Positions 10,301 through 20,326 of a DNA stretch of 64,000 nucleotides are shown here, one piece after another. The DNA is from Hyaloperonospora brassicae (Eukaryota > Oomycota > Peronosporomycetes > Peronosporales > Peronosporaceae): the NCBI GenBank assembly GCA_947650285.1, contig CANTFL010001445.1, positions 496,001 through 560,000 on the forward strand. Direction: 5' to 3'. Numbering within the stretch: the first letter of the stretch is position 1; every line of letters starts with the position of its first letter. The translations under genes were made by a program, and so were the position numbers. The notes under the pieces are model-generated. The model made no database searches and was not told the origin of the DNA. It saw only the letters and a program-made list of their open reading frames with translations.

Positions 10301-11104
10301 ATGTTTGGACAGACTCAAGCCCGACCAACTGGTAACCCATGTGATCAGAGCATGAAACTGTCCAGCGCAAACAGTCCAAAGTCCGATGTCGAAAGACAAG
10401 CCATGAGTCGTACACCGTACCGCCAATTGCTGGGACGACTGCTGTTTATAGTGACCACGACCAGACCAGACGCAGCATTTCCTGTGAGCCAACTTGGACG
10501 ATTTGCAGAAAACCCTGGTTCACAACACTGGAAGGCACTGATCAAAGTGCTAAGATACCTCCGCTCGACGAGTGGTTTTGGATTACCCTACAGTGTTGAC
10601 AAACTACAGCAACAACTAACAGCGTATAGTGACGCCGATTGGGGAAACAGCTTGGACGACCGTCGATCGGTATCTGGTGTTTTGCTGGTGCTTAATGGAG
10701 GCCCTGTTATATTTAAGTCTAAGTACCAACGCACCGTTGCATTGAGTACTTCTGAGGCTGAATACATGGCGCTAAGCATGTGCACTCAAGACATACTATG
10801 GGCAAGGATGTTAATGGCTGACCTCGGATTCGATCAGAAGAATCCTACTGTCATCTACGAGGATAATCAAGGAGCCATTGCTCTCGCAACAAACCCAGGA
10901 TACCATGCGCGGACTAAACACGTAGACATACGTCACCACTTTGTCCGAGAGAAAGTTCTGGCCGGTGATATAAAGGTGATCTACAAGGAGACGGAACATC
11001 AACTTGCCGACATACTAACGAAGGCACTCGGCACCAAGCGATTCCAGTACCTCCGTGCCGGAATGGACATCAAGGTACGTGATGGACCCGAGCATCAACA
11101 GTGA
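7322..11104 (+). CDS. pol: Copia-A Gag C-terminus and Pol polyprotein
   Basis: This open frame of 1,260 codons begins without ATG (GTG at 7,322), because it is the continuation of gag after a frame break. Domains in order, by codon from 7,322: CCHC zinc knuckle CRRCNKIGHKQFEC (71-84); aspartic protease WLLDSGASSHMT (active D110); pre-integrase zinc region with WHARMGH and C274/C277; integrase core with HSD (D305), RTDNGGEY (D368) and NGVAERMNR (E404); an acidic, low-complexity linker (about 540-740). The reverse transcriptase follows, with WVWAKK and YVCLYVDDMIV (near 935); then RNase H with YSDADWGN, STSEAEYMAL, YEDNQGAIAL and ADILTKAL at the end. All catalytic motifs look intact. It supplies protease, integrase, RT and RNase H for retrotransposition. 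Without gag in frame, translation of pol would need frameshifting or internal initiation. Confidence 0.95.
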   Translation: MSIIENSMGVTMVDVKEKLLKEHKKKQQQEVSEGAFRVGRGGHKQDRGRGMRKQRGPEESWKKKQPFRGKCRRCNKIGHKQFECRSATKNDGNEMAFTATNGLKKGWLLDSGASSHMTPAEEDFFEYEKLREAIQVRVADGAVMNAIGRGSIRFRCTNGTAVTVNEVLHIPTLDRRLLAVPKIVQRGYNVRFGEKYCGIYKDNVLMISAKRIRSVYTLDVEYEHAMLVEHEDAGNKWELWHARMGHISHNKFKKTKEATEGLPNVVPDTNKNLCGGCLQGKLCVASFPQESKTKTTQPLQLIHSDVMGPMKNPTPGGSRYVLSLVDDFSRLVTVYFLKSKSEVLSKFIEFRTEMEQQCGFRIKAIRTDNGGEYKNKRFASYCKKHGIIHQKTVPYSPQQNGVAERMNRTIVETARSMMHYKRVAKKWWAEAVNTAVYLLNRTTNCNHEEKTPFELCFKTKPEISHLRVFGSLGYAHIDDSKRTKFDAKGFRCMLLGYARHTKGYRVLDLETGTIKISRSIALDEREVSNIYEDNPVVPHPKMIIIRQDDDDGDQPSNLQQDGDEDVEMEEHEIVEDVEMEVPSSDNDISNTPSSETSNHYLARNMNNEQHQHTSQVIQQVPRHQELELHNPHDSGAMVFRPQLKRRSDREHQYRVLTDDASGRSESGPRGGVDEMLPIEQPVQLLLEDNNTSNTTENSIVPYNENHEASGSEDDEPPSKRSRINSDVALIAEVAMIARDLPGSYAEAVNGPDRYQWIKAIENEFAAHERNKTWTPIVRKPGMKPIGSKWVWAKKSDGRYKARLVALGFLQQYGINFFETYAAVASMNSIRMLLSICCAAGYVIDQLDVDTAYLNADLQEEVYLLPPKGMKIGSEFVLKLNRALYGLKQAANAWNKTIHNALLEMGFVACGADRCIYKIKDGEGWAYVCLYVDDMIVAAKEATTVRKVKEQISQRFQTKDLGPVKHLLGMEVMYDRKKREMFISQQRYIEETADMFGQTQARPTGNPCDQSMKLSSANSPKSDVERQAMSRTPYRQLLGRLLFIVTTTRPDAAFPVSQLGRFAENPGSQHWKALIKVLRYLRSTSGFGLPYSVDKLQQQLTAYSDADWGNSLDDRRSVSGVLLVLNGGPVIFKSKYQRTVALSTSEAEYMALSMCTQDILWARMLMADLGFDQKNPTVIYEDNQGAIALATNPGYHARTKHVDIRHHFVREKVLAGDIKVIYKETEHQLADILTKALGTKRFQYLRAGMDIKVRDGPEHQQ

Positions 11105-11111
11105 GTGGGAG

Positions 11112-11365
11112 TGTTGATGTGTGCACTGTCAATGCACGGTCAACAAAGCCAACTGTGATTTGCTACGCACAAGTGACAAGACAGCGATGATACGACAGGG
11201 TGTAAACGGTTCACGTGCAGTCTGATGATTCTAGAACTACCTTGAGTGTATGTTCTAGAATCCATCAAGATCAGGGAAAGCTACAAGGTAGAAGAAGATA
11301 ACACGACGAGTAAGTTCATAGGAAAACTAATTCAATACACTTTCCAATTTTCCTTCGACATAACA
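11112..11365 (+). repeat. Copia-A 3' LTR
   Basis: The 254-bp LTR is preceded by the purine-rich tract AGTGGGAG (11,104-11,111), which overlaps the end of the pol frame and fits a polypurine tract for plus-strand priming. It is followed by the target duplication GTGGC. Confidence 0.97.
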
Positions 11366-12181
11366 GTGGCGATATAGGGTATTGAAGACCGATCGCAGTG
11401 GATATATATGAAAAGGCAAATGAGATGAATTTGCGTGACGATCGACGAAGAAGAAAACGATGGAAGACCTTTACTTAATGGAGGTAGCTTTGTTGATCGA
11501 TACTGAAAGAGAGAGAATTCACGGCTTTTAAACGCGTGATAGAGGTGAAGTGATCATTGTTGTAGAGACCATTTCAATCGAGGATGTCTATCACGAGGTA
11601 GCTGATCTGATTCATAGACGGTCCACCCATCAGCCAGACGCGATCACGGTCGAGGATTGTAAGGAACAAAGATGATCCAGAAAAAAGGCCAAAAGTTTTG
11701 CGGTGATGACAACCGACGACATTTTGATAGGAAGAAAAAGGTGAAGTTACTGGCGGATATGTATTTGATCGAAATGAGTAGAGGAAAACGGTCAAGCGTA
11801 CATCGTATCAAGAAAAAATTTGCTAATCGAATGCCATCAAGAAAAACGATGATAATGAGGCTGGTAGGGTTCATAGGCAGTCCACAAATCATCTAGACGA
11901 GATCATAGTCAAGGATTGTAGGGTACAATACCGGTCCAATAATCAGTTAGACGCGATTCCAACCGAAGATGTGCGGTTGCAAGACCCTCCCTACAAGGAC
12001 GATCGACGATCAACAAGAACACCTATGGCGTTTACACGATAATGAAGATCGTGGATATCGATCCGATGAGGTATGACCAGCCAGATTGCAGTATTGAGGA
12101 GGTCTGAAAGTCAATAGTCAAGATGCAAGCGGATGCACAGCTAGTAGACACCGTTTGTCGACTAACGGTACACGGGAAGAT
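11366..12181 (+). mobile_element. Gypsy element, 3' half, part 2 (untranslated 3' region)
   Basis: This resumes the Gypsy sequence after the Copia-A target duplication and runs to the Gypsy 3' LTR. No domain is recognisable. It contains three diverged copies of a block of about 45 bp. It ends with a purine-rich stretch (ACGGGAAGA, about 12,171-12,180) directly before the LTR, fitting a polypurine tract. Confidence 0.65.
11618..11980 (+). repeat. Three diverged direct repeats of about 45 bp
   Basis: Copies begin near 11,618, 11,879 and 11,932. They share the pattern GGTCCAnnnATCAG, then AGACG, GAT and GAGGATTGT or a variant. The spacing is uneven (about 260 and 50 bp). They lie between the Gypsy pol end and its 3' LTR and may be remnants of repeats in the 3' untranslated region. 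Confidence 0.5.
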
Positions 12182-13035
12182 TGTGGTAAAGTGATCACGA
12201 GATTTAACAGTGGCGTTGAGATGCAGGATGGGATCAGACGACTGAGTGATAGAAAGCGACAGTTGAAGTTATTCGGATTGATCTACCTAACGGTCAAGAA
12301 GGAGTATAGTAGAGGATCGATAATTGACCGATCGCGACCCGCGGTCAAGGGATTGGATCACCAAATGACAAGGACCGGATAACTCAAGGGGTGAACAGCA
12401 ATCGGAGTACTGTATCGCTAACAGCAATGAAAGATAGTGGAATATGGAAGCAAGCTGGAGAAGTGGATCGCTAAGATCATCAAACATGCGAGCTCTCAGA
12501 AGTGACGGCGATCCGACGGTGGATGCCCGACCAGAGAATCGAAAGATTGACCACGATCCACCCTGTGTGTGTAATGCTTGATTGTGTGGACACATAATTG
12601 TGTGGACACATAATTGGTGTGGATCACATAACGCGATCCACTACCCCGCGATCCACTGCACCGCGGTCTATCCTGGGTATGTACCGCTGGGTGGTGTTGA
12701 TCCATAATTGGCGTGAAGTCATCATTGGTGTGGATCACACACCGCGATTCACTATACCAAGATTCACTGCACCGCGATCCACTACACCGCGATCCACTAC
12801 CCCGCGATCCACTACGGAGTGTATGCTGTGGACCACACGATGCAAGAGGTGAATGCCATAGACAGGCGTTACGCAACAGTGATCTAGCGATCAGATAGAC
12901 ATCGTCATAGGATTTGGATATGGTTGGTTGACATCAAACAGAATTAAATTTGCAACAAAATGCACGCGTCGACTTCTTCCGGGCAAAAAATTCGGCCTCC
13001 CTTTGAATAGAGAGTCACCCGCGTATTTACAAACT
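12182..13035 (+). repeat. Gypsy 3' LTR (plus orientation)
   Basis: Starting with TGTGGTAAAGTG, this segment pairs without gaps with the reverse complement of 20,327-21,180 (paired coordinates sum to 33,362) at roughly 99% by eye. The outer copy precedes the minus-strand gag and the inner copy follows the plus-strand chromodomain half. They are therefore the 5' and 3' LTRs of one element with one half inverted. The 3' boundary is uncertain: similarity fades between about 13,028 and 13,040, and I could not find a clean CA end plus target duplication. Confidence 0.8.
12741..12815 (+). repeat. 15-bp minisatellite inside the Gypsy LTR
   Basis: Five consecutive 15-bp units of the type ACCGCGATCCACTAC fill 12,741-12,815, with one or two substitutions in the first two. 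A shorter cluster of the same word lies at about 12,630-12,672. A pair of 17-bp units built on GTGTGGACACATAATT lies at about 12,583-12,615. The same minisatellite is in the other LTR at 20,547-20,621. Confidence 0.9.
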
Positions 13036-14559
13036 TCGCCTTTGGCGAAAAAGTTGATTACCACAAGGATGCCAATTCTTCTATGTGCTTCAATTCTATC
13101 AACAAGGTCAGGACTAACGGACGCGACTGCTGGCTCCAATCTTCAATAGTACTCTTCCTGATTAGAAAGAGCAAACCCCCCATCACTAGAGGGAACATAA
13201 ACAGCATAACTGGTCAAAACAAACGTTTAAACGGTCAGTCATGCTCGCATATTGACCCAGAAAAACATGGGGCAGAGACCATCGAGGAAACCGTTTTATG
13301 TCGAGAACGGACACACTAAATCCGTAATTGACTTGTGGTATGTCTTGAATACGCGGGCCGGGCGTACTTCTCACCGTAATACTCGCATATTTGACCCACC
13401 CGTTTGGCTGCGTACTGGCGCAAAGACCAGTGAACGTCCGCTGGGTTCTCACAGAGCTGTGTGACCAGCACGCAGGTCTGAACAGCAGATTCAGTTAATG
13501 TAGCTAAATTTACGCATCGACACACATGACGACAATAACAGGTTTGGATTCATCCAGAACGCATGTTCGAGCATGAACACGTACGTAGAGCTCGACATGT
13601 AGATTCTGGTTTGTCAGCAAACAGCGGCAAGCCCGCATAAGTGAAACAGCAGTGACAGGTCGTGGTTTCTGTACTTCACTTCTACGTAAATGATATGTGA
13701 TCAGTAATGCATTAGCTCGTGGATGACCGGGTCTTGGGCGATGCTAAAGAAGGCTGCTCGTTGAAGCTTTAAATCGTCAAACTTAATGGCCTCTGTCACA
13801 TTACTGTAGTACAACTGCATTACCGCGGTCATCACGTGCTTCACTTGAGGTTTTCTGTCGATAGTGTTGACAAACGCTTCGTTCTTAAAAGATGTGCCAC
13901 GTCGAATTGTCCTCCACGAACTCGTTTACAGGTATAAGGGGTTGCAAGCCATTGACGGCCGGCCAGTGCACATTATACACCGGTTGAAATGAGACATGAC
14001 CCAGAAGGAGCATTCAGCAGCTCCTACATCTCCAGCTCTTCCTTCGCTGCGTAAAAGAGTGACTTGTGGTCTTTGCACGGCTTGTACTTGACGATACCAG
14101 GGGCTGCAAAGCCATTTTATCTCTAGCTTTTTTATAAAGCGAACGACTCGTGTAAATTAATAGCGTGCCTTGTTATGACCTCTTGGTGGCGCTACATTCT
14201 AGTTATAGAGTATCTCTAAATTTCGCACTTGGAGAGCCTGATTGATATCAGTGGGGCCCACTTGTGGCCGTCGCGGTTGCCGCTGGCACTCAAGCGCGTC
14301 CTGCGCGACCTCCCGCACTCGTAGCTGTACGTCCGGCATCGGCGCAGCAATGCAATCTTTGCTCACGTCGTCTATCCCGAGGCTCTATGCGTCTACCTGC
14401 AGCAGCATCTCGGAACGCAACCGGCTCATGCTGCCTGGTAGTATAATAAAGAGTGGTCCAGCTATCAGAGCTCTTTTATGTTATGTTTTAAACAATTATC
14501 TAATTTTTAGGGACCTTCAGTGGTCTGGGAAAGGGCATCACCATCAAACATATCACACA
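13036..14559. other. Spacer between the Gypsy 3' LTR and the right inversion point
   Basis: If the inversion is undone, this DNA is the flank beyond the 3' LTR. It has no complete gene. It contains a short coding-like fragment at 13,701-13,925 (minus). Around 14,240-14,450 there is GC-richer sequence with overlapping frames on the plus strand but no recognisable domain. Confidence 0.5.
13701..13925 (-). pseudogene. Unidentified coding-like fragment, C-terminal
   Basis: The minus strand reads about 74 residues without a stop, with normal-looking composition. It includes NEAFVNTIDRKPQVKHVM, QLYYSNVTEAIKFDDLKLQR and AAFFSIAQDPVIHELMHY, followed by TGA (13,703-13,701). Immediately upstream, to about 14,100, similar sequence continues in shifting frames (for example AAKEELEM). 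There is no start codon or promoter I can support. It may be the last exon of a decayed host gene or of a transposon protein; I do not recognise the family. Confidence 0.35.
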
Positions 14560-14773
14560 TAACTTTGTATGGTCCCCATTACGTATGATCTATGTTGGCA
14601 CGTCTCAAAACTGGTGCTGATTTCAGGACTTTTGCACAAATCTACTGCTGGTTTCAGATTTGCTCCCCTGTAACAAAGGAATACACTTGATCGCTACCTG
14701 CTTCACAGATACGATCTGGATCGCTGTCACTTTAATCTTTGCGATCGTCTACTTTCGGATCGCCCCCTGTAAC
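14560..14773 (+). repeat. Breakpoint repeat 'R', right copy, and adjacent CCCCTGTAAC motifs
   Basis: 14,560-14,672 is a diverged direct copy of 3,621-3,726. It is followed by CTCCCCTGTAAC (14,672-14,683) and, after about 75 bp, by GATCGCCCCCTGTAAC (14,758-14,773). The latter is the near reverse complement of 3,727-3,742. Minus-strand Gypsy RT coding begins right after it. This is the right end of the inferred inversion. Confidence 0.65.
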
Positions 14774-14784
14774 ACCGATACGAT

Positions 14785-15983
14785 CTAGATCACTATCCTC
14801 CGACATTTCCTATCGTCAGCTCTCTCTTCACTCGGCATAGGTGACTCCATCTCTTCCATGCGGCGGATTTTGTGGAAGTCTGCTTCGCGTAATTCGTGGA
14901 GCACTGATGCGTATATTGCAAAGTCTACAATGAATCGGCTATAGTAATTCAGACTTCCCAGGAACGACTGCATCGACCGCAGCGTTTGAGGAAACGGGAT
15001 ATTAATTAGCTATTTAGGGTCCTTTGGGTGGGCTTCCAATCCAGCGAGTGATCCTTGATGGCCAAGATAATCCCCGTGCGCCTTCCCTTAGAACTTTAGG
15101 TCAGGCTGACTGACAGATTCCACTTTTCGCTTACACGTATCAATCCTTCTACTCTTTCATAAAGAGCTGTCCACAATGTAGACAGAATCAATATGTCATC
15201 GATGTACGATCTTCGACCTAGCACAGAAGGTGTCTGACTGGTGTCCGGTTACCCTTCTGTGAACACGTCGATTTGTTTGGACGGCTACATAGAGGAGGCG
15301 TCCGGATCAGCTTCGATCATCATATATTCATACAATGCATTGTTGAATAGTCGTTGGTACCTCTGTGGAGCATTCTTTAATCCAAACGGCATCCGTAGCC
15401 ATACAAACAAGCCTAAAGGCCAAATGAATGCGGAAATACTTCTTGCTCGTTCCGTCATCACCACTACCCAAAACCCATTTTCCGTACCTGTGAGAAATAC
15501 CACATCGCTTTGTCCATGTTTTGTAATAGTTCGCTGATCAATGGCATTGGATTAACTATCAGCCTTATTAGCTGATTTGACCGTCCATAATCGATACATA
15601 ATCGAATGTCTTCGCAATTCTTCTTGATAATTACAACGATCGGCGAATCTCATGGTGATGTGGAAGGTCGGAAAACCTTGACCGAGAGCAAATTTTTAAT
15701 CAAATCCGCTAGCTTTTCACGAAAGTTGGACGCTTTTAACCGTGTTCTCTGTGCGATCGGGCTCGCTCCTCTCACGTCAATATTGCATATCATCCCCCCG
15801 TGCGGCTGAGTAATCTGCGTTACCCTTTCCAATTAGAAGGTGCCTATTTATCCAGATCAATTGTCTCAATCGTTCCTGGTCATCAGTCAGTGTCAAGTCT
15901 AGATCGCCTACCAGAATACCGTCAATTGTGACTTCGGCAGTAGGCCTAACAATATCAGGCAATACCGCCATGTGTTGATCCAC
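14785..15983 (-). pseudogene. Gypsy reverse transcriptase remnant
   Basis: The order on the minus strand is RQLIWINRHLLIGKGN (about 15,860), PIAQRTRLKASNFREKLADL, LRMPFGLKNAPQRYQRL (about 15,370), the catalytic SYIDDILIL (about 15,187-15,213), and QSFLGSLNYYSRFIVDFAIY (about 14,950). The YIDD active site is intact, but the domain is spread over several frames. It would copy the element's RNA into cDNA. Confidence 0.88.
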
Positions 15984-16830
15984 GTCTTCGGCGTACAGTT
16001 ATCCACTTTTATGACGATAGGTAGAGACGTCCGGCTTTCCCGCGATGTGGTCATCCTCCGTACATGGCTCTTCGCCAATCTTTACATCTGGTGAAGGTTC
16101 GGACTCGCTCTTCGACTTATCGAATGCTCCGTCGGTCGTCTTTCGTTCGCGAATTGCATTAATTATAGGCGCTACGATTGTTGGTCGATGATCCGCATGG
16201 AGATGGTCGATTAAGTCACTCGATACGTCACGCGATCGGTCGGTATCCCTATCCTTAGTCGTTTTACCTCCTTCCATTGGCCCCTCGGGTACTCGATCGC
16301 TTCCGTCCGTCTCCTCGATCGTGTTAACGACACGTGGTAGTGGCTCCGCATGTGGAACAACTTCTGCGTCTCGGATCGGACTGTCCGTTGATCCATCACT
16401 CTCTTTTGGTCGACTAAAAATCTTCGTCGTCGTAGGTTAAGGTGGGTGATCCTTAGGCGGACCAGCGTATTCGGATGGCAGTTCCACCTCTTTTATGTCG
16501 TTGCTGACAATGCTAGAGTCTGCCACTCGTTGTACCGTCGTGATACAACCGAGCCGTAGTCTGGGTATCGAGGCACCATATCGGCAGCCATAATCCAGCC
16601 TAAATCCGGTTCGCGATCGAGGGTAACTTCCGTGTCGCTGAGATCTGTCAGATGCAAGTAGTTGATTCGACCGATCCCGGGTGGTCACGGTGGGTATTCA
16701 TGTTGGATCGCGTCTCACCCACATCTCGGCGTTGAACTGGGTATTGCCGATCCTTATCTCTGTCGATCGACCAACCGGTAGAAGTGCATGCTGGTCCGGG
16801 ATCAAGATTGGCTGCATGGACGATCCCTAC
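15984..16830 (-). pseudogene. Gypsy protease-RT linker remnant
   Basis: Hydrophilic, charged frames without a domain occupy this stretch, for example one beginning MEGGKTTKDRDTD (16,277-15,999) and one rich in SD, RD and RS dipeptides (16,688-16,437). Position between protease and RT is the only reason for the call. Confidence 0.5.
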
Positions 16831-17190
16831 AGAGGTCTGCGTCCTGCTAGATGAATCTTCACTTCATCCGGCAATACCAGTGTCCCATCAGCTAAATCCA
16901 GACGTATACCTGCGGATACCATGAACACCATACTCGGGATCGCTGCTTGAACGACTTGATTATTCACCCGCACATCAAAATAGTACCTTAGCTATCCATT
17001 TAGGGTGATACTGATCTTGGTACGTCCTTCGGTCATGTACGTGTTTTCATCTATCCCCACACAACTCTGTTTTTAATTCTCGTCGATGAAATATTCCACC
17101 TTATGAGCAAAGGCAGTGTCCAATATCGAGATCTCAGCACCTGAATCCAGTGGCATCGTGGCCTTTTCGTTATTGATCTTTTTAACCACT
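16831..17190 (-). pseudogene. Gypsy aspartic protease remnant
   Basis: The minus strand encodes KATMPLDSGAEISILDTAFA at about 17,165-17,106, which has the retroviral-type protease active site (DSGA) and flap-side residues. Further downstream, GIRLDLADGTLVLPDEVKIH matches the end of such domains. Stops lie between these parts. The enzyme would cleave the Gag-Pol polyprotein. Confidence 0.75.
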
Positions 17191-17499
17191 TTAGATTGCT
17201 TTAACTATATTCCTGGTCGATGGTATTTCCAATATCTCCTTGACTCTCTCGGCGCTGATACAAGTTCCATCTTGGTGGGCGATCGGGCGTATTCATCGTG
17301 TCGTCTAACACTCGCAATGGAATGCAGACAGTTTGCAGAAGCACCTGTATTATGTAGATCATCCTGTTTGCCATCGCTTTCGTCGACCAATTTCCTCTCC
17401 ACAAATGAATAAATGCAGATCCCAGAACGCTCGGATCGTACCAGATTCCAACTTGGCGAGAGTCCTAATCTAGCATCTTCTCGGTTTGTTATGGGAACA

Positions 17500-17780
17500 T
17501 TTCTGCATGCTTGGTAGGGACACACAACTGGCAGATCATGTTATAAAACTATACCATCGGGCACTTTCCTTCGTCGTGGATGTTCTCACATACGGAACAC
17601 ACGTAGTAGCACTTGTCCGCAGGATGGACTTTACGTCCGCACGTCTGACGCGTCAGTCGCTTCCAACACCCGCGATCGTCATGTCTCTACGTCCCACAAT
17701 GCATACACAATGTTTGAGGCATTCTATTATCATAGTGGCTCTCTCGATCAAATCTCTCGTTGTGGACGATCGGGTCTCCT
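17500..17780 (-). pseudogene. Gypsy nucleocapsid remnant with several zinc knuckles
   Basis: Cysteine- and histidine-rich segments follow each other on the minus strand: CMHCG, then RHDDRGCWKRLT, then CGRKVHPADKCYYVCSVC, then NIHDEGKCP. Spacing is of the CCHC type, with at least three zinc-binding units, and frames change between them. Nucleocapsid zinc knuckles bind the element RNA. Confidence 0.7.
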
Positions 17781-18249
17781 GTATGCTGAGAGCGATCCGC
17801 AGCTGCGGCCATGTACACATTTCGTCGATCCGAGTCAGCATCAGATCCGCTAGAGTCAACTACTGATCCACTGCTCTCGTTTTCCACGTGGATAGCTCTC
17901 TCAGCCCAGGCCTGTTTCGCTGGCATTTGGGTCGCCTGTGACGTAAGATGCTTTTAAAATTATTCGACCCCATAGATGCGTGAGGATCTAGGACTTCCAT
18001 GTTTTCGCATTCTTGCAGAGTTTTTTCCAGATCGTCTGCATCTCCAAGGCAAAAATTTTCGAGATTCTCGCCAGATCGTGATCGTCCAGGGTATTCATGT
18101 AAAGATTTACATGTTCCTTGCGGATAGCAGACGTTCCAGCTCGTATCGGGATCATCGCCCGGATCGCAGCCACATTCAGACGGTACAAGTACTTCAATGG
18201 AGTCCCGTTCGATCGCTAACGAGCTTGGTTGTAGATTCGACCAACCTAA

Positions 18250-19250
18250 ATGCCGTATTTTATCTGCATTTGGCCATGAAGCCTTCTAGGAGTGCTTTGC
18301 ACGAAGCCCTCGTCGAGCGCCTGAGCTGGAATTACCAGTCACTCGACGGTCCCGTAAGAAGATCGCTGAACACCAGGCACTTATCCGCATCAGGAGCTTG
18401 ATCGCGTAGGAACACCGACTTCACCTTGCTGATCCAGTTCTTCGCTCGTTCTTCATTCTTCTCCCGTCCGGCAAACTCTTTCAATTCGGCCATGGCAGAC
18501 ATCCGAATCCTTTTTGGAAAAAACCCTCCACCATCCGAAGCCCCTGTCGGTGCTACCTGCGGTAATCTCTTCTTACCTTGGTCTCTGCGCGCACGATCAT
18601 GGTCGTGCAACCTACTCATACGCGATTGAACCGACTCCATGCCTTCAAATGGCATATCAATCTCCGATTCGGTTTGGTGAATGGCCGATCGCATGGCGTT
18701 CATTCGGGCTTGTTCTAGCTCGCATATCTTCATGGCTGCTAGACAATAGGTATTCACTTGTTCTGACTCCACCATGTTCATAAAACTGCGTTGCCGGTGC
18801 CCTTTCCGCTTGCGCTTCTGCCTCATTACGTTCAAATGTCTTCCGCAACAAATCCGCGCCCTTTGGTCCTAGCGACATCCGTTGGATCTTTAACGAATCG
18901 ATCGAGTCCTCTTCTGATTCCGCTGAAGCGTATCGGGACGATCCAGTGTGTTAGTCTCGAAGAAATCGTTGATCGGTGTGAGAACTTGATCCATCGTGAC
19001 CCGCTGCGTGATCCGTTGATACGTAGTGCGGTCGCCGAGGTCGGGTTGTCATTAGGGTCACGTATGCCTATAAGCGGACTCAACGTCTTAAATAGCGACT
19101 GTCCGGCAGTGATCACTCGATCGTGGTTGCACTCTTGTATCTTTTGCGCATCGAACGTTCTAGCAGTGAACACCGCCTCCGTTAGCTGGTTAATTAGACG
19201 CCGGAGCGCCTCCAACACGTTGAGAGTTGGTTTGGGCGCTATCATCGGTC
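18250..19250 (-). pseudogene. Gypsy Gag remnant
   Basis: A 167-residue frame (18,835-18,332) ends with SAMAELKEFAGREKNEERA, NWISKVKSVFLRDQAPDADK and LVFSDLLTGPSSDW, the capsid-type retrotransposon Gag core. Its start is rich in Q, R and E. A second frame (19,245-18,832) holds EALRRLINQLTEAV and GQSLFKTLSPLIGIRD, upstream Gag. The two are out of frame with each other. Gag would build the particle. Confidence 0.75.
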
Positions 19251-20326
19251 CGCGCAGCGATCCGGTCAGCTTCTACTTGATCGTCTATAGCACAGGGTCA
19301 CTCGACAACAGCTTCTTTATCTCTTTCAAATATCATTCCCGGCTAATTTCGTCAAATCGCCAATCTATAAATTTCAATTCGCGATCCACTGACTATAGTT
19401 CCTGATCCACCTTCTCCGTCTTGACCTTATCTCCGGCTTGCCTGTATTCTAGACGTTATGATCTTATTTTACCGCAGCCAGCTTCTTCAAGTCGTCCGAA
19501 TTCTTCGCATTCATTCTTCATCATTATCAGAAATGATGAATGTTCATCTGAGAAGAAGGAAAGTCGTTTGGGTACTCCCCTTAACTTTCATCCTGAAGAT
19601 CGTGCTTTGCAGCGAGATATACGGTGGCCCCGAAGGGATTTCAGGAGGGGGTTGTGGTTTTCTTTTAGATTGTGCGACCGATCTTCATCTTTACTTTTCT
19701 TGTCGTCAAAGCCCCTCTACAAACTTTGACGATCTGGAGATCCTTCATTCTAACGCGTATGCGACAATACCTCTTTCGCTGGCGCTTCTATCCCAGATTC
19801 AGTCTTCATCTTGACTTCTTCGCCCAGGGACTTAATGATGGATCTTGAGTCACCAGAAGATCAGGGCACACGCATTATTGTGGTGGAGCGGCGATCACAA
19901 ATTCCTTGTGATCCCGACTCTCCACTGGCGCCCGGACGACCGACTAACGGAGGGGGTACTCCGATTCTGTGATCTGTGTCTTCTTGCTCACCTTGTGTAC
20001 CCGTCGGTGGGGCGGGTTTCGATCTCTTGGTGGACTTGAGATGAAGCTGAACTCGACCGTTTAAGGATAGGGGTCGATCGGGCGGAAATTCTTCACCCGG
20101 TCAAACGTGGGGTAGATCGAGTGGATGTTCTTCACTCAATCGTAAGTACACTTGGGCTCTCTCCCAGAGTCGCCTTTGTCCAAAGATGATTCTTGATCCG
20201 CGCGCCTTCTGACTACTTGAGCCGTCTCGCGATCTTGAATCGGAACCGCTATTTTCCCTGATTTCTATCGCAGTTGGGGGGGGGGGTAAAACTGATGTTC
20301 CGCCTGGCCAAACAATCCAAAGGCAA

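Larger units (their letters stand above)
6585..11365 (+). mobile_element. Full-length young Ty1/Copia retrotransposon (Copia-A)
   Basis: The element is 4,781 bp with two 254-bp LTRs that start TGTTGATG and end ATAACA. The LTRs differ at one position (a T/C near 6,603 versus 11,130). It is flanked by a perfect 5-bp target duplication GTGGC (6,580-6,584 and 11,366-11,370). Internally it has a primer-binding site, a gag frame, a 1,260-codon pol frame and a short purine tract. The Gypsy sequence continues on either side, so Copia-A is a nested, recent insertion. The only clear defect is a frame break between gag and pol. Confidence 0.97.
14774..20326 (-). mobile_element. Ty3/Gypsy element, 5' half (leader, gag, protease, RT)
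   Basis: On the minus strand, from the 5' LTR downward, lie a leader, gag, several zinc knuckles, protease and reverse transcriptase. All are recognisable but interrupted by stops and frameshifts. The coding ends at about 14,785 with the RT tail (QSFLGSLNYYSRFI and the residues after it). The next domain, RNase H, is missing here and is found in the correct residue order starting at 3,737 on the other strand. A run of 11 G (20,276-20,286) lies in the leader just inside the LTR. Confidence 0.85.

Noticed and set aside
12598..12876. Plus and minus frames rich in RSTTPRST or GSRGSGSR repeats as small proteins
   Set aside because: They are translations of the 15-bp minisatellite inside the Gypsy LTR, on both strands.
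19421..20039. Plus-strand frames of 102 to 118 residues over the Gypsy leader/gag region
   Set aside because: They are on the strand opposite to gag and show no domain.
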